The notes: generated by a model from the sequence alone, not told the origin. Numbered from the stretch's first letter, positions 9,041 to 18,754 are shown. The stretch: DNA of 64,000 nucleotides from Natronorubrum tibetense GA33 (GCF_000383975.1 NZ_KB913019.1:62001-126000), one strand, 5' to 3'. A program made the numbers and translations.

Positions 9041-9758
9041 CGGTGGTGGTGGAGAGTAGCAACTGTAGTGCCAGACAAACCGCCATCCAATTTCAGTTAT
9101 ACCGGTCAATAACCTCGTTTGGGCCCATATGTTGGTTTACTCCGTTTTGTAAACCGCAATTCTGTGGAAATCCGTTGTCGGATCTGGCAACGCAAAAATT
9201 GCTACAGGCACCTACTCGTTTCACCCTCCGAAACACCGGAGTTTTTTGTTGGGTGTCAATAAAGAAAAAAGAGATTGTGTTGACCGAGCACCTCTGAGTC
9301 CGGCGTGGCGTCATTTAATTACAAGGGTACGCTTGTAAAGCACTGGTCGGATCTACTCGCCGAGAGTCTTGCTACGGACCGTATTTCTCCGTCTTACCGG
9401 CATTCACCGGCCTTTCAACACGAAACGGGCGTCTATTTGATCGTGTGTATTTTGTCGGTCTACAGGTCGCGCTTCAATCAGCTACCGTTGCGATTGAATA
9501 CGGTAGCACCCACAATGAAGGTTAGCCATTCACACGGTTTCGAGTCGAATTGGCGAAATTGCTGCCGTTCGAGCCACAGTAATTTCTCTCTATGAAACGA
9601 TCTTAGATATACGTTCCTAAGACGAAACAGACATTTCGAGTTGCAGTATCGGAGTCGATGCCTGGCTACGCCGGGACCGTGTTACTCACCAGTTGACCAG
9701 ACGGTCGGCGAGTTGGCAGACGGCGAGTCAGTTCTCGGTCCTTTTGAGCGGGCGGCGA
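9041..9758. other. Gene-free interval
   Basis: This stretch of about 700 bases is lower in GC than its surroundings and has short frames on both strands without acidic haloarchaeal composition. I see no recognisable protein, RNA or repeat. It borders the broken ThDP gene and may be eroded sequence. Confidence 0.5.
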
Positions 9759-10940
9759 TCAGATGACTTCGTCGTCCTCGAGGCTCTCGATTTCGTCGTC
9801 GGAGTAGCCCAGTTCCCCGAGGACCTCCGCGGAGTGTTGGCCGAGATTCGGCGGTGCGCGTTCGTGGGTGGTCTCGAGGGAGGAGAAGTTCACCGGGTTC
9901 GCCGGGGATTTGAGTGTCCCATGTTCGGGGTGTTCCATCTCCGCGATCATGTCCCGCCCCTGGATGTGTGGATCGTTGACCACGTCCTCAACGTCGTTGA
10001 CGGGCGAACAGGGGACGTCGAACTCGCGAAGGTGGTCGATCCACTCGTCGGTGGTGAGTTCGGCGAAGATCGTATCGAGTCGAGCGTCGAGTTCCTCGCG
10101 GTGTTCGATCCGGTCTTTGAACGTCGCGAATCGGTCGTCATCGATCCACTCCTCGTGGTCGAGGGCCCGACAGAGGTTCGGCCAGATGCCTTCGCTGATG
10201 ACGCCGACGATAATGTAGGAGTCGGCCGTCTCGACCGCCTGATACGGGGTGAGACTAGGGTGTTTCGTTCCCATCCGTTCGGGGACTTCGCCAGAGACGA
10301 AGTAGTTGGTGACGTGATAGAGCAGCCACTGAAAGCTGGTGTCGTACAGGGAGAGTTCGATGTGCTGGCCCTCGCCGGTCTGTTCGCGGTGGTACAGCGA
10401 GGTCAGAATGGCGTACGTCGCGGTCATCGCGCCGGAGACATCACAGATCGAGACGCCGACTCGAGCTGGCTGATCGCTACTCCCCGTGATACTCATCATC
10501 CCGGACTGACCCTGCAGGACGATGTCAAAGGACTTGCGGTCGCTGTAGGGGCTGTCCGAGCCGTAGCCGGAGACATCACAGTAGATGAGGTCATCGTTCA
10601 GCGCCGAGAGCGTCTCGTGATCCGCATCGAACTCCTCGGCCTTGCCGGGGCTAAAGTTCTGCATAAAGATGTCGGCCTCCTCGATCAGTTCGTGGAGAAC
10701 CTCCTGTCCCTCCTCGCTGGTTAGATCCAGAGAGAGACTCCGTTTGTTCCGGTTCAGGCTGACGAAGTACGCCGAGAGTCCCTTGTCGTACTCCGGCTGA
10801 TACGTCCGGGTCAGATCCCCGTAACCGGGTCGCTCGATCTTGATCACGTCGGCACCGAGGTCACCGAAGGTCTGGGTCGCCATCGGACCGACCAGCGCCT
10901 GCGTCGCATCGATAACGGTAATGTCCGCTAACGGTTGCAT
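9759..10940 (-). CDS. Class III CoA-transferase (CaiB/BaiF family)
   Basis: A 393-residue protein of normal family length. The N-terminus (ADITVIDATQALVGPMATQ) and FGDLGADVIKIERPG are the CoA-binding Rossmann start. The catalytic Asp lies in KSFDIVLQGQSG (Asp139), which forms the aspartyl-CoA thioester intermediate in formyl-CoA and carnitine CoA-transferases. The family moves CoA between carboxylic acids such as succinate, oxalate, mesaconate or carnitine. It is transcribed away from the TRAP uptake system at 11531 and may activate the imported acid; the substrate cannot be named. A related gene is at 49729. Confidence 0.88.
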   Translation of the reverse strand: MQPLADITVIDATQALVGPMATQTFGDLGADVIKIERPGYGDLTRTYQPEYDKGLSAYFVSLNRNKRSLSLDLTSEEGQEVLHELIEEADIFMQNFSPGKAEEFDADHETLSALNDDLIYCDVSGYGSDSPYSDRKSFDIVLQGQSGMMSITGSSDQPARVGVSICDVSGAMTATYAILTSLYHREQTGEGQHIELSLYDTSFQWLLYHVTNYFVSGEVPERMGTKHPSLTPYQAVETADSYIIVGVISEGIWPNLCRALDHEEWIDDDRFATFKDRIEHREELDARLDTIFAELTTDEWIDHLREFDVPCSPVNDVEDVVNDPHIQGRDMIAEMEHPEHGTLKSPANPVNFSSLETTHERAPPNLGQHSAEVLGELGYSDDEIESLEDDEVI

Positions 10941-11497
10941 ACATCAATCCTCTGTCCCACCCGAGTATATACGCACCGATACTGTTTCCATGTCGCTACT
11001 ATCCGAACCGACGGGTTCGTCATACTGCTGGACAGAACGACGTGAAAGTGGTCACATTCCCGGCCCGTCTCTGCGGGCGACGGCCGTAAAACGTGTGCGC
11101 TCTGTTGGGCATCCAACCCACTTGATTGCCTAACAGCCGCGGATTCGCGACCGGCGTCGTACTATACTATCCACTGAACGTCAATACACACCTAATCGCA
11201 CGACTGCTGTACGATTAGTGTGTGAGTCGTTTCAGTTGTTGCGATAATTGATACCTGCCGGTAGCAGTCTCGACCGATCTTTTGCCAACTGGGGACCGAT
11301 TACCGACACGATCGGCGGTGACACCGGCGACAGACGAGTCATGCGGTCTACCGTTCGTCGGTACCGGCATATCTGGGACCCGGTCGGTGTGCTGGTGCAG
11401 AGTTACAACAGTCCGTATCACTGCAGTCAGCATCGACAGGTTCCCGACCGGCGAATAATGTAACCAGTCTAAGGCATGCCAATTGCCGATAATAGTA
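10941..11497. promoter_or_regulatory. Divergent intergenic region
   Basis: About 560 bases separate the CoA-transferase from the TRAP receptor gene. I see no convincing gene. It must hold the promoters of both and is a candidate site for the nearby IclR regulator. Confidence 0.4.
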
Positions 11498-11505
11498 ATA
11501 TTTAT
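11498..11505 (+). promoter_or_regulatory. TATA box of TAXI receptor gene
   Basis: ATATTTAT lies 26-33 bases before the ATG at 11531, the spacing expected for an archaeal TATA element with a leaderless or very short-leader transcript. An AT-rich run precedes it. Confidence 0.5.
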
Positions 11506-11530
11506 CTATTGGATTCTCCCACCATGTGGT

Positions 11531-12556
11531 ATGACGCCAAGTCAGATCGATAGACGTAGCTTTCTGAAAGTATCGGGCGGTGCCGGTATCGCCGCACTGG
11601 CAGGCTGTCTCGGCGGAGATGTCGAGGCGGTTTCGATCGGGATTCCGGGTGGGTCGTCCACGACGGGTCAGTCCGCACAGGCCCTGCAGTCGGTCGTTCA
11701 GGATCAGTCCGATAGCATCCGGTTCGACACCGAAGATTCTGGGGGCGACCCGGCGAGCATTCGACTCTTCAATGATGACGAACTCGACGGCTACACGGCT
11801 AGCAACTTCATTTCGACAGCCGCGATGAACGACGACGAGCCGTTCGCCGAGGACCCTGTCGACGGAATTGCCTACCAAGGCTTCCAGATCGGCGTCCTCG
11901 AACTGCACTGGGTCGCACTCGACGGTTCGGGCGTCGAAACGACCGACGACCTGCTTGACGACGACATCACCGTCTGGATGCTCCCGCCAGGATGGGGACT
12001 GCGCCAACTCAGCGATACCGTTCACGAGAGTATCGGCATCCTCGATGAACTCGAGGAGAACGAGGTCGACGCCGACACGAGCGACATCGCCGGCCGCGTC
12101 GACGAGGGCGATGTCGACGCACTAATCTCCTACGGGGCGAACGGCGTCAACCTCCCCGGGTGGGCGACCGAGGTCGACGCCCGGGCGGATCTCTACGCAG
12201 TCGAACACACTGAAGAGTTCCAGGAGGGCGCGGCAGCTACCGAGGGTGTCAACACCGACACGATCGAAATCTACGGCTACGACCAGGACATGGGCGCCGA
12301 CGAGGTCTTTACCTGGCAGGAGACGTTCCAGTTCTTCTTCGCAGAGGAAATGTCCGACGATGTTGCCTACGAGGTCGCCGAAATCAGCCACAACCACTGG
12401 GAGAGCGCACGCGAAGCACAGGAGGCCTACCTCGACCATTCCGACTTCGCGAACATGGTCGGTGGCTACATGGACGGCGTTCCCATCCACCCCGGCGTCG
12501 CCGACTTCCTCGAGGACGAGGGCGAGTGGGACGACTCCTGGGAACGCGGCGAATAA
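11531..12556 (+). CDS. TAXI-family TRAP transporter solute receptor
   Basis: This 341-residue lipoprotein has a Tat signal (RR at 8-9, FLK) followed by a lipobox LAGC with the lipid-carrying Cys at 26, so it is exported folded and anchored outside. The mature part begins VSIGIPGGSSTTGQSA, the ligand-binding start of TAXI receptors. The ATG at 11531 is preferred to an upstream in-frame start because it places the twin Arg correctly and lies ~28 bases after a TATA box. The fused permease follows 35 bases downstream. TAXI systems import organic acids; the solute here is unknown. Confidence 0.88.
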   Translation: MTPSQIDRRSFLKVSGGAGIAALAGCLGGDVEAVSIGIPGGSSTTGQSAQALQSVVQDQSDSIRFDTEDSGGDPASIRLFNDDELDGYTASNFISTAAMNDDEPFAEDPVDGIAYQGFQIGVLELHWVALDGSGVETTDDLLDDDITVWMLPPGWGLRQLSDTVHESIGILDELEENEVDADTSDIAGRVDEGDVDALISYGANGVNLPGWATEVDARADLYAVEHTEEFQEGAAATEGVNTDTIEIYGYDQDMGADEVFTWQETFQFFFAEEMSDDVAYEVAEISHNHWESAREAQEAYLDHSDFANMVGGYMDGVPIHPGVADFLEDEGEWDDSWERGE

Positions 12557-12591
12557 CTGACCCAATACCAATCATTACTATTTGACCAGTT

Positions 12592-14553
12592 ATGGACCTG
12601 AAACCATCACGACTGGCGGTGACGCTCATGGCGGTCGTCCTGTGGGTTTGGGTGATCTCGTACGCGTGGTTCTCGTGGCTACCGCGTGCGCAGTACACGG
12701 TCGCCTTTGTTGGGTTGTCCGTGTTCGTCTACCTGTTCCACGAATATCTCGAACTCGGAGACGACGATAATCGGCTGCTACAGAGCGCAGTTCTCGGAGC
12801 GAGCGGCCTCATCACAGCCGTCGCGACCGTCTACATCTACGTGAACTACAGCACCCTCGTCACGACTCGGGTCGGCTACGCCCTGCAACACGAGATCTGG
12901 TTGGCCGCCGTCTTTACGGGAGCCATGATCTACCTGACCTACCGGGCGTTCGGGCTTGCGTTCGTCGGCGTGCTCCTCTTTGCCATCTTCTACGGCTACT
13001 TCGGGGAGTACTTCCCAGGCGTGTTGGTTCACTCCGGGTTCTCGGGGACCCGTATCCTCAACATCATGGTCCTCGAGGCGAACGGCTTCTTTGGCAACCT
13101 CTCACAGATCGTTGCTGCGTGGGTCGCCCTGTTCCTGTTGTATGCAGGACTGCTGAAGTCCTACGGGGCGTTCGATCTTGTCATCCGCGTCGCGTTCAGG
13201 GCGGCGACGGTCGTCCGATCGGGTGTCGCTCAGTCGGCAGTCGTCGCGAGTCTCGTCATCGGGTCGATCAACGGCTCGCAGACGGCAAACGCCGCGATGA
13301 CCGGTTCGTTCACCATCCCGCTAATGAAAAACAGCGGCCTGAAGTCCGAGACGGCTGGCGGCGTCGAATCGGTCGCTTCGACTGGCGGCCAGATCATGCC
13401 GCCGGTCATGGGCGCGGCGGCGTTCGTCATGGCCTCGTTGCTCGGGATCCAATACATCGATGTCGTGATCGCCGGACTCATTCCGGCCGCGATCTTTTTC
13501 CTGTCGGTTGCCGCAGGTGTCCACTACACGTGGATCGCACAGAGCGGAAAGGCGGAACTCGACGTCAACGACCACATCGACGAGGTCAAGTCGAAACAGC
13601 AGCTGATAATCGAAGGCGTGACGTTCGCCGTTCCGCTCGTAATCTTGATCTTCCTGCTCGGTATCCTGCAGTGGACCGTCATGACGTCTGCACTCTATAC
13701 CGTCATCTCGATGGTCCTGCTCGGCATCGGCGTCCCCGTCACCCAGTCGATCCTGAAACAGGACGAACTGCCGGGGACCGTGTTGAAAACGAAGTTGCTC
13801 GAGACGATCGACGGCTTCCGTGAGGGTGCGGTCATCCTTGCACCGATCGTGATCATCATCGCCGCGGTCAACGGGATCGTCGACGTACTGGTCTCGACGG
13901 GGGTTCCCGGGATCCTCTCGCTGATCCTCATCGATCTCTCGGGTGGCTCTATGCTGCTGGCCGTCATCATCGCGATGGCCATCTGTATCCTGCTCGGCCT
14001 CGGGATGCCAACCGTGGCGGCCTACTCCCTGGTCGCGTTGCTGATCGCACCGGCGCTGATCAACGACTTCGCGATCCCCGAACTCGCAGCCCACTACTTC
14101 GTGCTGTACGCGGCGATACTCTCGGGGATCACGCCGCCGATCGCGATAGCAGTCGTGGTGGCTGCCGGAATCGCGGAGGCCAACTTCTGGCGGACGTGCC
14201 TCGAGTCGGTGAAACTGGCGGCGCCGCTGTACGTGCTGCCGTTCGCGTTCGTCTACAACCCAGAGATTATCATCGGTGGGTTCACCACGATGACGTTCGT
14301 CTCGGGCGGCCTGGCGCTGCTCGGTGCGATCGCTATCATCCACGGCCTGAACTTCTATGAGCGGCCGTTCGGCGCCGGACGCGCGGCCAACGTCGGTATC
14401 CGGAGCATCTACTTCGTTCTCGGTGTGGCCATCATGGCCGCGCCGTCGCTGACGATTCGTATCGGCGCGCTCGTTGTCGCGATCGGGCTGTACGCACTGC
14501 AGTTGCGTAACCCGCTCGAGGCCGCACCATCCGCGTCCGCCCAGGAAAACTAA
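12592..14553 (+). CDS. TRAP transporter permease, fused small and large subunits
   Basis: A 653-residue membrane protein with many hydrophobic segments. The first ~150 residues give four helices equivalent to the small DctQ-type subunit, and the rest is the large DctM-type subunit with about 12 helices and further C-terminal ones. Typical motifs are NGSQTANAAMTGSFTIP, STGGQIMPPVMGAAAFVM and GLGMPTVAAYS. Such fusions are the rule in TAXI-type systems. It works with the receptor encoded just upstream and uses an ion gradient rather than ATP, normally Na+ in halophiles. Confidence 0.92.
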   Translation: MDLKPSRLAVTLMAVVLWVWVISYAWFSWLPRAQYTVAFVGLSVFVYLFHEYLELGDDDNRLLQSAVLGASGLITAVATVYIYVNYSTLVTTRVGYALQHEIWLAAVFTGAMIYLTYRAFGLAFVGVLLFAIFYGYFGEYFPGVLVHSGFSGTRILNIMVLEANGFFGNLSQIVAAWVALFLLYAGLLKSYGAFDLVIRVAFRAATVVRSGVAQSAVVASLVIGSINGSQTANAAMTGSFTIPLMKNSGLKSETAGGVESVASTGGQIMPPVMGAAAFVMASLLGIQYIDVVIAGLIPAAIFFLSVAAGVHYTWIAQSGKAELDVNDHIDEVKSKQQLIIEGVTFAVPLVILIFLLGILQWTVMTSALYTVISMVLLGIGVPVTQSILKQDELPGTVLKTKLLETIDGFREGAVILAPIVIIIAAVNGIVDVLVSTGVPGILSLILIDLSGGSMLLAVIIAMAICILLGLGMPTVAAYSLVALLIAPALINDFAIPELAAHYFVLYAAILSGITPPIAIAVVVAAGIAEANFWRTCLESVKLAAPLYVLPFAFVYNPEIIIGGFTTMTFVSGGLALLGAIAIIHGLNFYERPFGAGRAANVGIRSIYFVLGVAIMAAPSLTIRIGALVVAIGLYALQLRNPLEAAPSASAQEN

Positions 14554-14742
14554 GCGGCATCTTCAATCTCGTTTTCCGATTACTCTGCTGTGCGTCTCGT
14601 CGGGTCGAGATCCCCCTCACGACCACCAACGGCCGGATGTGATCGGTACGCGACGTTCGACGAGTCGATCGGCGTCCCCTGTCGGACTCGCGGCGGTGGC
14701 CAAAAAATAGGTCCAGAGACACGTTCAATCCGATCACGAGGC

Positions 14743-14930
14743 TTACTCGAGGTAGACGCCGTCGGGGCCGAGTTCCTCATCGGTCGGTGCGCGCGTCTCG
14801 GCGACCTCGTCGGCAAACTGCACGTCCCAGCCGGTCGCCTCGCGGATATCGTCCACGATGACATCGGGATGGAGACTCTCAACGATCATCTCGCCGTCGT
14901 CGAACGGGCTCTCAGCCGTTCATCGACACC
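14743..14930 (-). pseudogene. C-terminal stub of CoA-transferase beta subunit
   Basis: The minus-strand frame reads SPFDDGEMIVESLHP, then DDIREATGWDVQFADEVAET and a short acidic tail ending at a stop codon (14743-14745). It matches the C-terminus of the intact beta subunit at 55513-56277 (MYVDSLHP, ETGWEIEFADDLGTT). A stop codon precedes it in frame and no more of the gene is found. The remaining bases of the 14554-15017 gap hold no gene. Confidence 0.7.
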
Positions 14931-14969
14931 GACGGGTTGATCACCATGTGAAACGAACGCGGTTTCCGT

Positions 14970-14994
14970 TTCCCTTGCGGGAACCTTTTTATTC
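14970..14994 (+). promoter_or_regulatory. Promoter and palindrome before iclR-type gene
   Basis: A perfect hairpin palindrome TTCCC-TTGC-GGGAA (14970-14983) adjoins a T-rich TATA-like element (CTTTTTATTC, 14985-14994) about 28 bases before the start at 15018. The palindrome occupies the BRE position, where a bound regulator would block transcription, so autoregulation by the IclR protein is a reasonable inference. Confidence 0.45.
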
Positions 14995-15017
14995 GAGCGA
15001 CCCAATATCAACTCAGT

Positions 15018-15809
15018 ATGCCTCGCAACAATCCCGGGGACGGCAATCGCAAACCTGGTTCTCCGACGATCAAAAGCGTCGAGACCTCGCTCGAAATTGT
15101 CGACGAGTTGCAACGGCGTGAGAACGCCCAGGTTACAGAATTGGCCAACGCGACCGGGAAATCCAAGGGTACTGTCCACAAACATCTGATCACGCTCCTG
15201 AAACACGATTACGTCGTCAAAGACGGCAACACCTACCGGATCGGGCTTCGATTCCTCGACATCGGCGGCTACGCACTTCACCAGATCGACGGTCTCCAAT
15301 ACATCGAACCGAAAATCGACGAGCTAGCCGAGGTCACCGGCGAAACGGTGCAATTCTCAGTCGAACAGCGAGGCCGTTCCGTCGTTCTCGATCGAAAAGC
15401 GGGCAAAAAGGGCGTGTTTAGCCGGGCGCGCATCGGTAAGCGGTTTTATATGCACCAGATCGCCGGCGGCAAAGCCGTTCTGGCGAACCTCCCGGACGAG
15501 CGAGTCCGCGATATCATCGACCGACACGGACTGCCCCCTACGACTGACGAGACGATCACCTCTGAAGCTGCTCTGTTCGAGGAACTTAAGGAAGTTCGCG
15601 AACGAGGGTACGCGTTCAACATCGACGAGAGTACGCAGGGACTCCGCGCGGTCGGCGTTCCCCTGATGGGTCCGAGCGGAACGGTAATCGGTGCCTTTGC
15701 CGTGGCCGGACCGAGCCACCGGATGCGCGGCGAACGCTTCGAGTCCGAAATCCCTGATGTGATCAGGAGCGTTATCAACGAACTCGAGTTGAACCTCGCT
15801 CACTCCTGA
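15018..15809 (+). CDS. IclR-family transcriptional regulator
   Basis: The 263-residue protein has an N-terminal winged helix-turn-helix (~18-80: IKSVETSLEIVDEL, AQVTELANATGKSKGTVHKHL) followed by the IclR ligand-binding domain (~90-260: VFSRARIGKRFYMHQIAGGKAVLA, GYAFNIDESTQGLRAVGVP). This order and length are standard. IclR proteins sense small carboxylic acids and control catabolic genes nearby. The adjacent TRAP system and class III CoA-transferase are its likely targets. A palindrome in its own promoter suggests autoregulation. Confidence 0.92.
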   Translation: MPRNNPGDGNRKPGSPTIKSVETSLEIVDELQRRENAQVTELANATGKSKGTVHKHLITLLKHDYVVKDGNTYRIGLRFLDIGGYALHQIDGLQYIEPKIDELAEVTGETVQFSVEQRGRSVVLDRKAGKKGVFSRARIGKRFYMHQIAGGKAVLANLPDERVRDIIDRHGLPPTTDETITSEAALFEELKEVRERGYAFNIDESTQGLRAVGVPLMGPSGTVIGAFAVAGPSHRMRGERFESEIPDVIRSVINELELNLAHS

Positions 15810-17277
15810 CGGCCGGTGATGATCCCCGTCCCCAGGGAATAGACAGAATAGTGTTAATACCCGGGAAGATTTATATATAAATTTTTATTTTTCTAACCAA
15901 CAACAGGATATACCGTTTTGAGGCCCCATCCTGGTCAATGGTTGCCGATGAATGAGATGTCTGAGAATCAAGAGCAATTTCGTGATCACAATTCAGAACA
16001 GTTGGTAGACACACCGCTTCAGACGCTGAAAGTCGAATAGCTGTTGTCGACCTGAATTCGAGTGCTATCGGTGTACTTCTGACAATATTTGAGTATAATG
16101 CCAGAGTTGTCTGAGTTATAACAATAGGACCGTCCCGAGCCGCCGAGCTGATGGACGACGATCACCGGTCTACCCGACTGACGACGAGCCGCTGGGACCA
16201 GTGTCAACGTTCGGTCTCAACGGTGTCAACGTTCGGTCTCAACGGTGTCAACGTTCGGTCTCAACGGTGTCAACGTTCGGTCTCAACGAGCCGATCGTCT
16301 TCGGCGGTGCCAATACAACCGTATCTGGAGGATGTTTTCATTTCTGGAGTGACCGTCTGGTTCGAGGGAAGCGGAACTCGTACCTACGATTGTCAAACTG
16401 AGAATTGTGACAGTCCAAAATATGATAAGTACAGCAACTATGCCGGATTACGCCAACTGCCTCGAGGTCAAGCCCCGTGACATTCGCCTTGAGAACCCTG
16501 CAAATCCGCAGCAATTTAGATTCAAGCAGCATCATGCCGTGTCCATATATTGGGATGGCTACTTGTCACCTCCATCAGAATTCTGGCAGTAATCGAACCG
16601 TTCGCCGATGTGCCATTCAGCATCGCGTTCCTGTAGTCGCTGAAGCGTGGTCGACATCTCTTTTCGGAAGTGTTTCGCACGCTTGCCACTCCAGAGAATG
16701 GGTCTTGTCGGTGTACCGTGCTTAAGACCACAGGTCGTGATCAGCGCAGTCTCACCGATACGTTCTGCGTTTTCCTCGGTGAGGATGGTCGCACGGCACT
16801 TCGTGACGGTCACAAAGTGATGTTGAATCGCCTAGACCGTGTGCGACTGACGTAGAGTATTCAGTGGACTGTAGCTCGCAGTTAGTGTAGTCGACCGACG
16901 CGATCCACGCCCGTTGAGCAACCCGAAGGTCTGCGATGCATATCAGAACGCAAAACGTTCTAAGGACGTCCCCAGAAGCCGTCAGCTTCTGGTGTGCGAA
17001 TGAGACGCATATTCCTCTCATCAACGCGGTAAACGGCGGGATTCTCTCGCTGCTTCAAAATAGCGGTGGCATCGATGAAGGTGGGAGCCCCTGCGTTCAC
17101 GCTGGACGAAAATATCATTCGGCGGTAATTTGGGGTGAGAGAATCGAGAAGAATTGGAGCTGAAAGCATTCAGTCTACGCGGAAAATTTGAACAAGCTAC
17201 TCTGCGATCGGGTGTGGGTAATCTGCGATCGGTGTGTAAACAGTTTCAGTTGTTACTATGGTACATCCCTGCCTGAC
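15810..17277. other. Decayed, lower-GC interval without intact genes
   Basis: About 1.5 kb contains only fragments. A strong TATA-like string (TTTATATATAAAT, near 15870) follows the iclR-type gene. On the minus strand, frames around 16560-16813 (SGKRAKHFRKEM, ERDAEWHIGERFDYC) and 16985-17169 look protein-derived but are interrupted; the family is not recognised, possibly a transposase. The only clear structure is the tandem repeat at 16201. Confidence 0.5.
16201..16288. repeat. Perfect 22-bp tandem repeat, four copies
   Basis: Four identical, head-to-tail 22-base units start at 16201, 16223, 16245 and 16267. Each begins GTGTCAACG and ends GTCTCAACG. The period is not a multiple of three and no intact reading frame covers it, so it is not a coding repeat. 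There are no spacers, so it is not a CRISPR array. Confidence 0.95.
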
Positions 17278-17574
17278 TTAAGTCCCCATGAGTACGACAT
17301 CGCCGTTTCGCATCGGCCTTTTGGAGCTTCGGTGAGATACCAGGAACTGTTTTCTCGAGTTCACTGATACGGATTGCTGTAACGATTTGCCGGCGCAACC
17401 GCCGCACGGGTCGCAGTTGCGCCGGAAATGACTTACAGTAAATCGTATGAATCGGAGCGACCGTGATTCCAGAAGAGCGATTAGTACAACCGGATCCCAT
17501 TTGTTCGAGACCAATGAGAGCGCATCGAGAGCAGCCCGATTGTTTGGTGGTACGATAACGTCATCTTTGCCCAT
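17278..17574 (-). pseudogene. HxlR-family regulator remnant
   Basis: The minus-strand frame starts MGKDDVIVPPNNRAAL, then ALSLVSNKWDPVVLIALLE, which is the start of the HxlR winged-helix domain (LSLLGGKWtxxIL). Further on, GKSLQQSVSV and RSSKRPMRNGD resemble the recognition-helix region (vSxKmLsqtLreLe) and the wing, but the middle (FIRFTVSHFRRNC) does not fit. A frame change there and the early end suggest a damaged gene. It is a tentative identification. Confidence 0.45.
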
Positions 17575-17979
17575 ACACCCTACATGGTAGCAATACGATA
17601 TTCTTGCAACGACTGATTCACAGAAATACAAGGTCGAAGTTGACGACTTCAGTCGTGGATCACTGACACCGGCGAAAGCGTCGGTCGTACTGGTCCACTT
17701 TCACTCCGGTTGGATCACCTATATACAGAAAGCCGTAGAATCAACCTACTAACGTAGTGGATACCGGAGTCCACCCTCGCAATACGGACAATCACCTCAA
17801 TCACCTCGTGGAAAGATCTGTTGCCACATCACCGATCGATACAAGACTACCGCTCTGTTACCGAATCCTCTCCCTCCACATGTCATTCACCCAATATTCT
17901 GTGGCATTGTACACCTGCATCTCACACCGCACTCTAAATCCACGGCCAGTGAACACAACTTCTGAACGGGTATCTCGCC
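17575..17979. other. Gene-free interval
   Basis: About 400 bases of mixed composition between the HxlR remnant and the small zinc protein gene. I see no coding or structural signal. Confidence 0.4.
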
Positions 17980-18120
17980 ATGATTAAACTGAGACAAATA
18001 TTCGCGCGCAATTCGGAACAGGTCCTGTTCGAATGCCGGCGATGCGGGACGAATGTAGAGCCGGACACCGAGAGATGCCCCGAATGCGATTCGACCGACA
18101 TTACACGGTACGAACTATGA
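17980..18120 (+). CDS. Small zinc-ribbon protein, 46 residues
   Basis: A short gene from ATG 17980 to TGA 18120 encodes 46 residues with two CxxC pairs: CRRC (19-22) and CPEC (33-36), spaced as in a rubredoxin-like zinc ribbon, and ends DITRYEL. Small single-zinc-ribbon proteins like this are common and conserved in haloarchaea, many with unknown or regulatory roles. The four Cys spacing and acidic composition support a real gene although it is short. Its direct role cannot be inferred. Confidence 0.65.
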   Translation: MIKLRQIFARNSEQVLFECRRCGTNVEPDTERCPECDSTDITRYEL

Positions 18121-18333
18121 TACGGCGATACGAACTGTGTCGAGGATACCAAAACGGACTATTCGGAGTGACGTGGCGCTAACGAACGGAGAACCGCGGC
18201 CTGTCGGGTACATCGGATAGTTCGGGAGTAGCTGCTCGTGTTGTATTCAAGCTACTCGAGTATCCTCTCGAGAGCGTCTCGAAAACTAAAATAAGGCGAG
18301 AAGCTATCATACTGCAACGCGAACTGCGGAGTA

Positions 18334-18657
18334 ATGAGTACGGCTGTCGACATCACCCAACAGTACTCGTTTCCGTCACCAATCGACGTGACAGCAGTGC
18401 TGGAGCGACTGGGAATCCAGTTCCTGGACGTCAACGAACGTCGCGCGATCGTGATCTTCGACCGCGCCATTCTCAATCTCGAGGCACGGAACGGGAGACT
18501 GACTGCTCTCGAGCGGGTAGCGATTACGGTCTACGATATCCCGCTGGACGATGACCGGGAGATCGAAAGCGAAAGCGAGGCCGCAATCGAACTGGTCGAA
18601 GACTTCCGTGAGCAATTATCGAGTACCGTGGGCACGAGTACGGAGAACCTCGCGTGA
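18334..18657 (+). CDS. Hypothetical acidic protein
   Basis: This 107-residue protein has no motif that I recognise. It begins STAVDITQQYSFPSPIDVTA, followed by a short beta-rich section and a C-terminal helix-rich acidic part (SEAAIELVEDFREQLSS). There is no signal peptide, membrane segment or Cys. The codon composition is normal for the genome, so it is likely a real gene. It lies about 100 bases before the first origin repeat, transcribed toward the origin. Confidence 0.6.
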   Translation: MSTAVDITQQYSFPSPIDVTAVLERLGIQFLDVNERRAIVIFDRAILNLEARNGRLTALERVAITVYDIPLDDDREIESESEAAIELVEDFREQLSSTVGTSTENLA

Positions 18658-18754
18658 GGAGCGCTGGTGTTGTGAGTATCGCGAACATGCCGAAAAGATA
18701 TAGTTAGGGATCAAGAACGAACGTAGAGGTCAAGAAAGAACGGCGAGAACGAAG

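Noticed and set aside
9019-9595. Two short plus-strand frames (92 and 96 codons)
   Set aside because: Not acidic, no motif, lie partly opposite the ThDP pseudogene, and the codon use is unlike neighbouring genes.
16201-16288. CRISPR array
   Set aside because: The units follow each other without spacers and there are no cas genes in the window.
16338-17169. Several short overlapping frames on both strands
   Set aside because: Interrupted by stops; some minus-strand pieces may be transposase debris, but no family could be supported.
18334-18657. Possible antitoxin or HalOD1-type regulator
   Set aside because: The sequence does not show the motifs of either family, so it is left as hypothetical.
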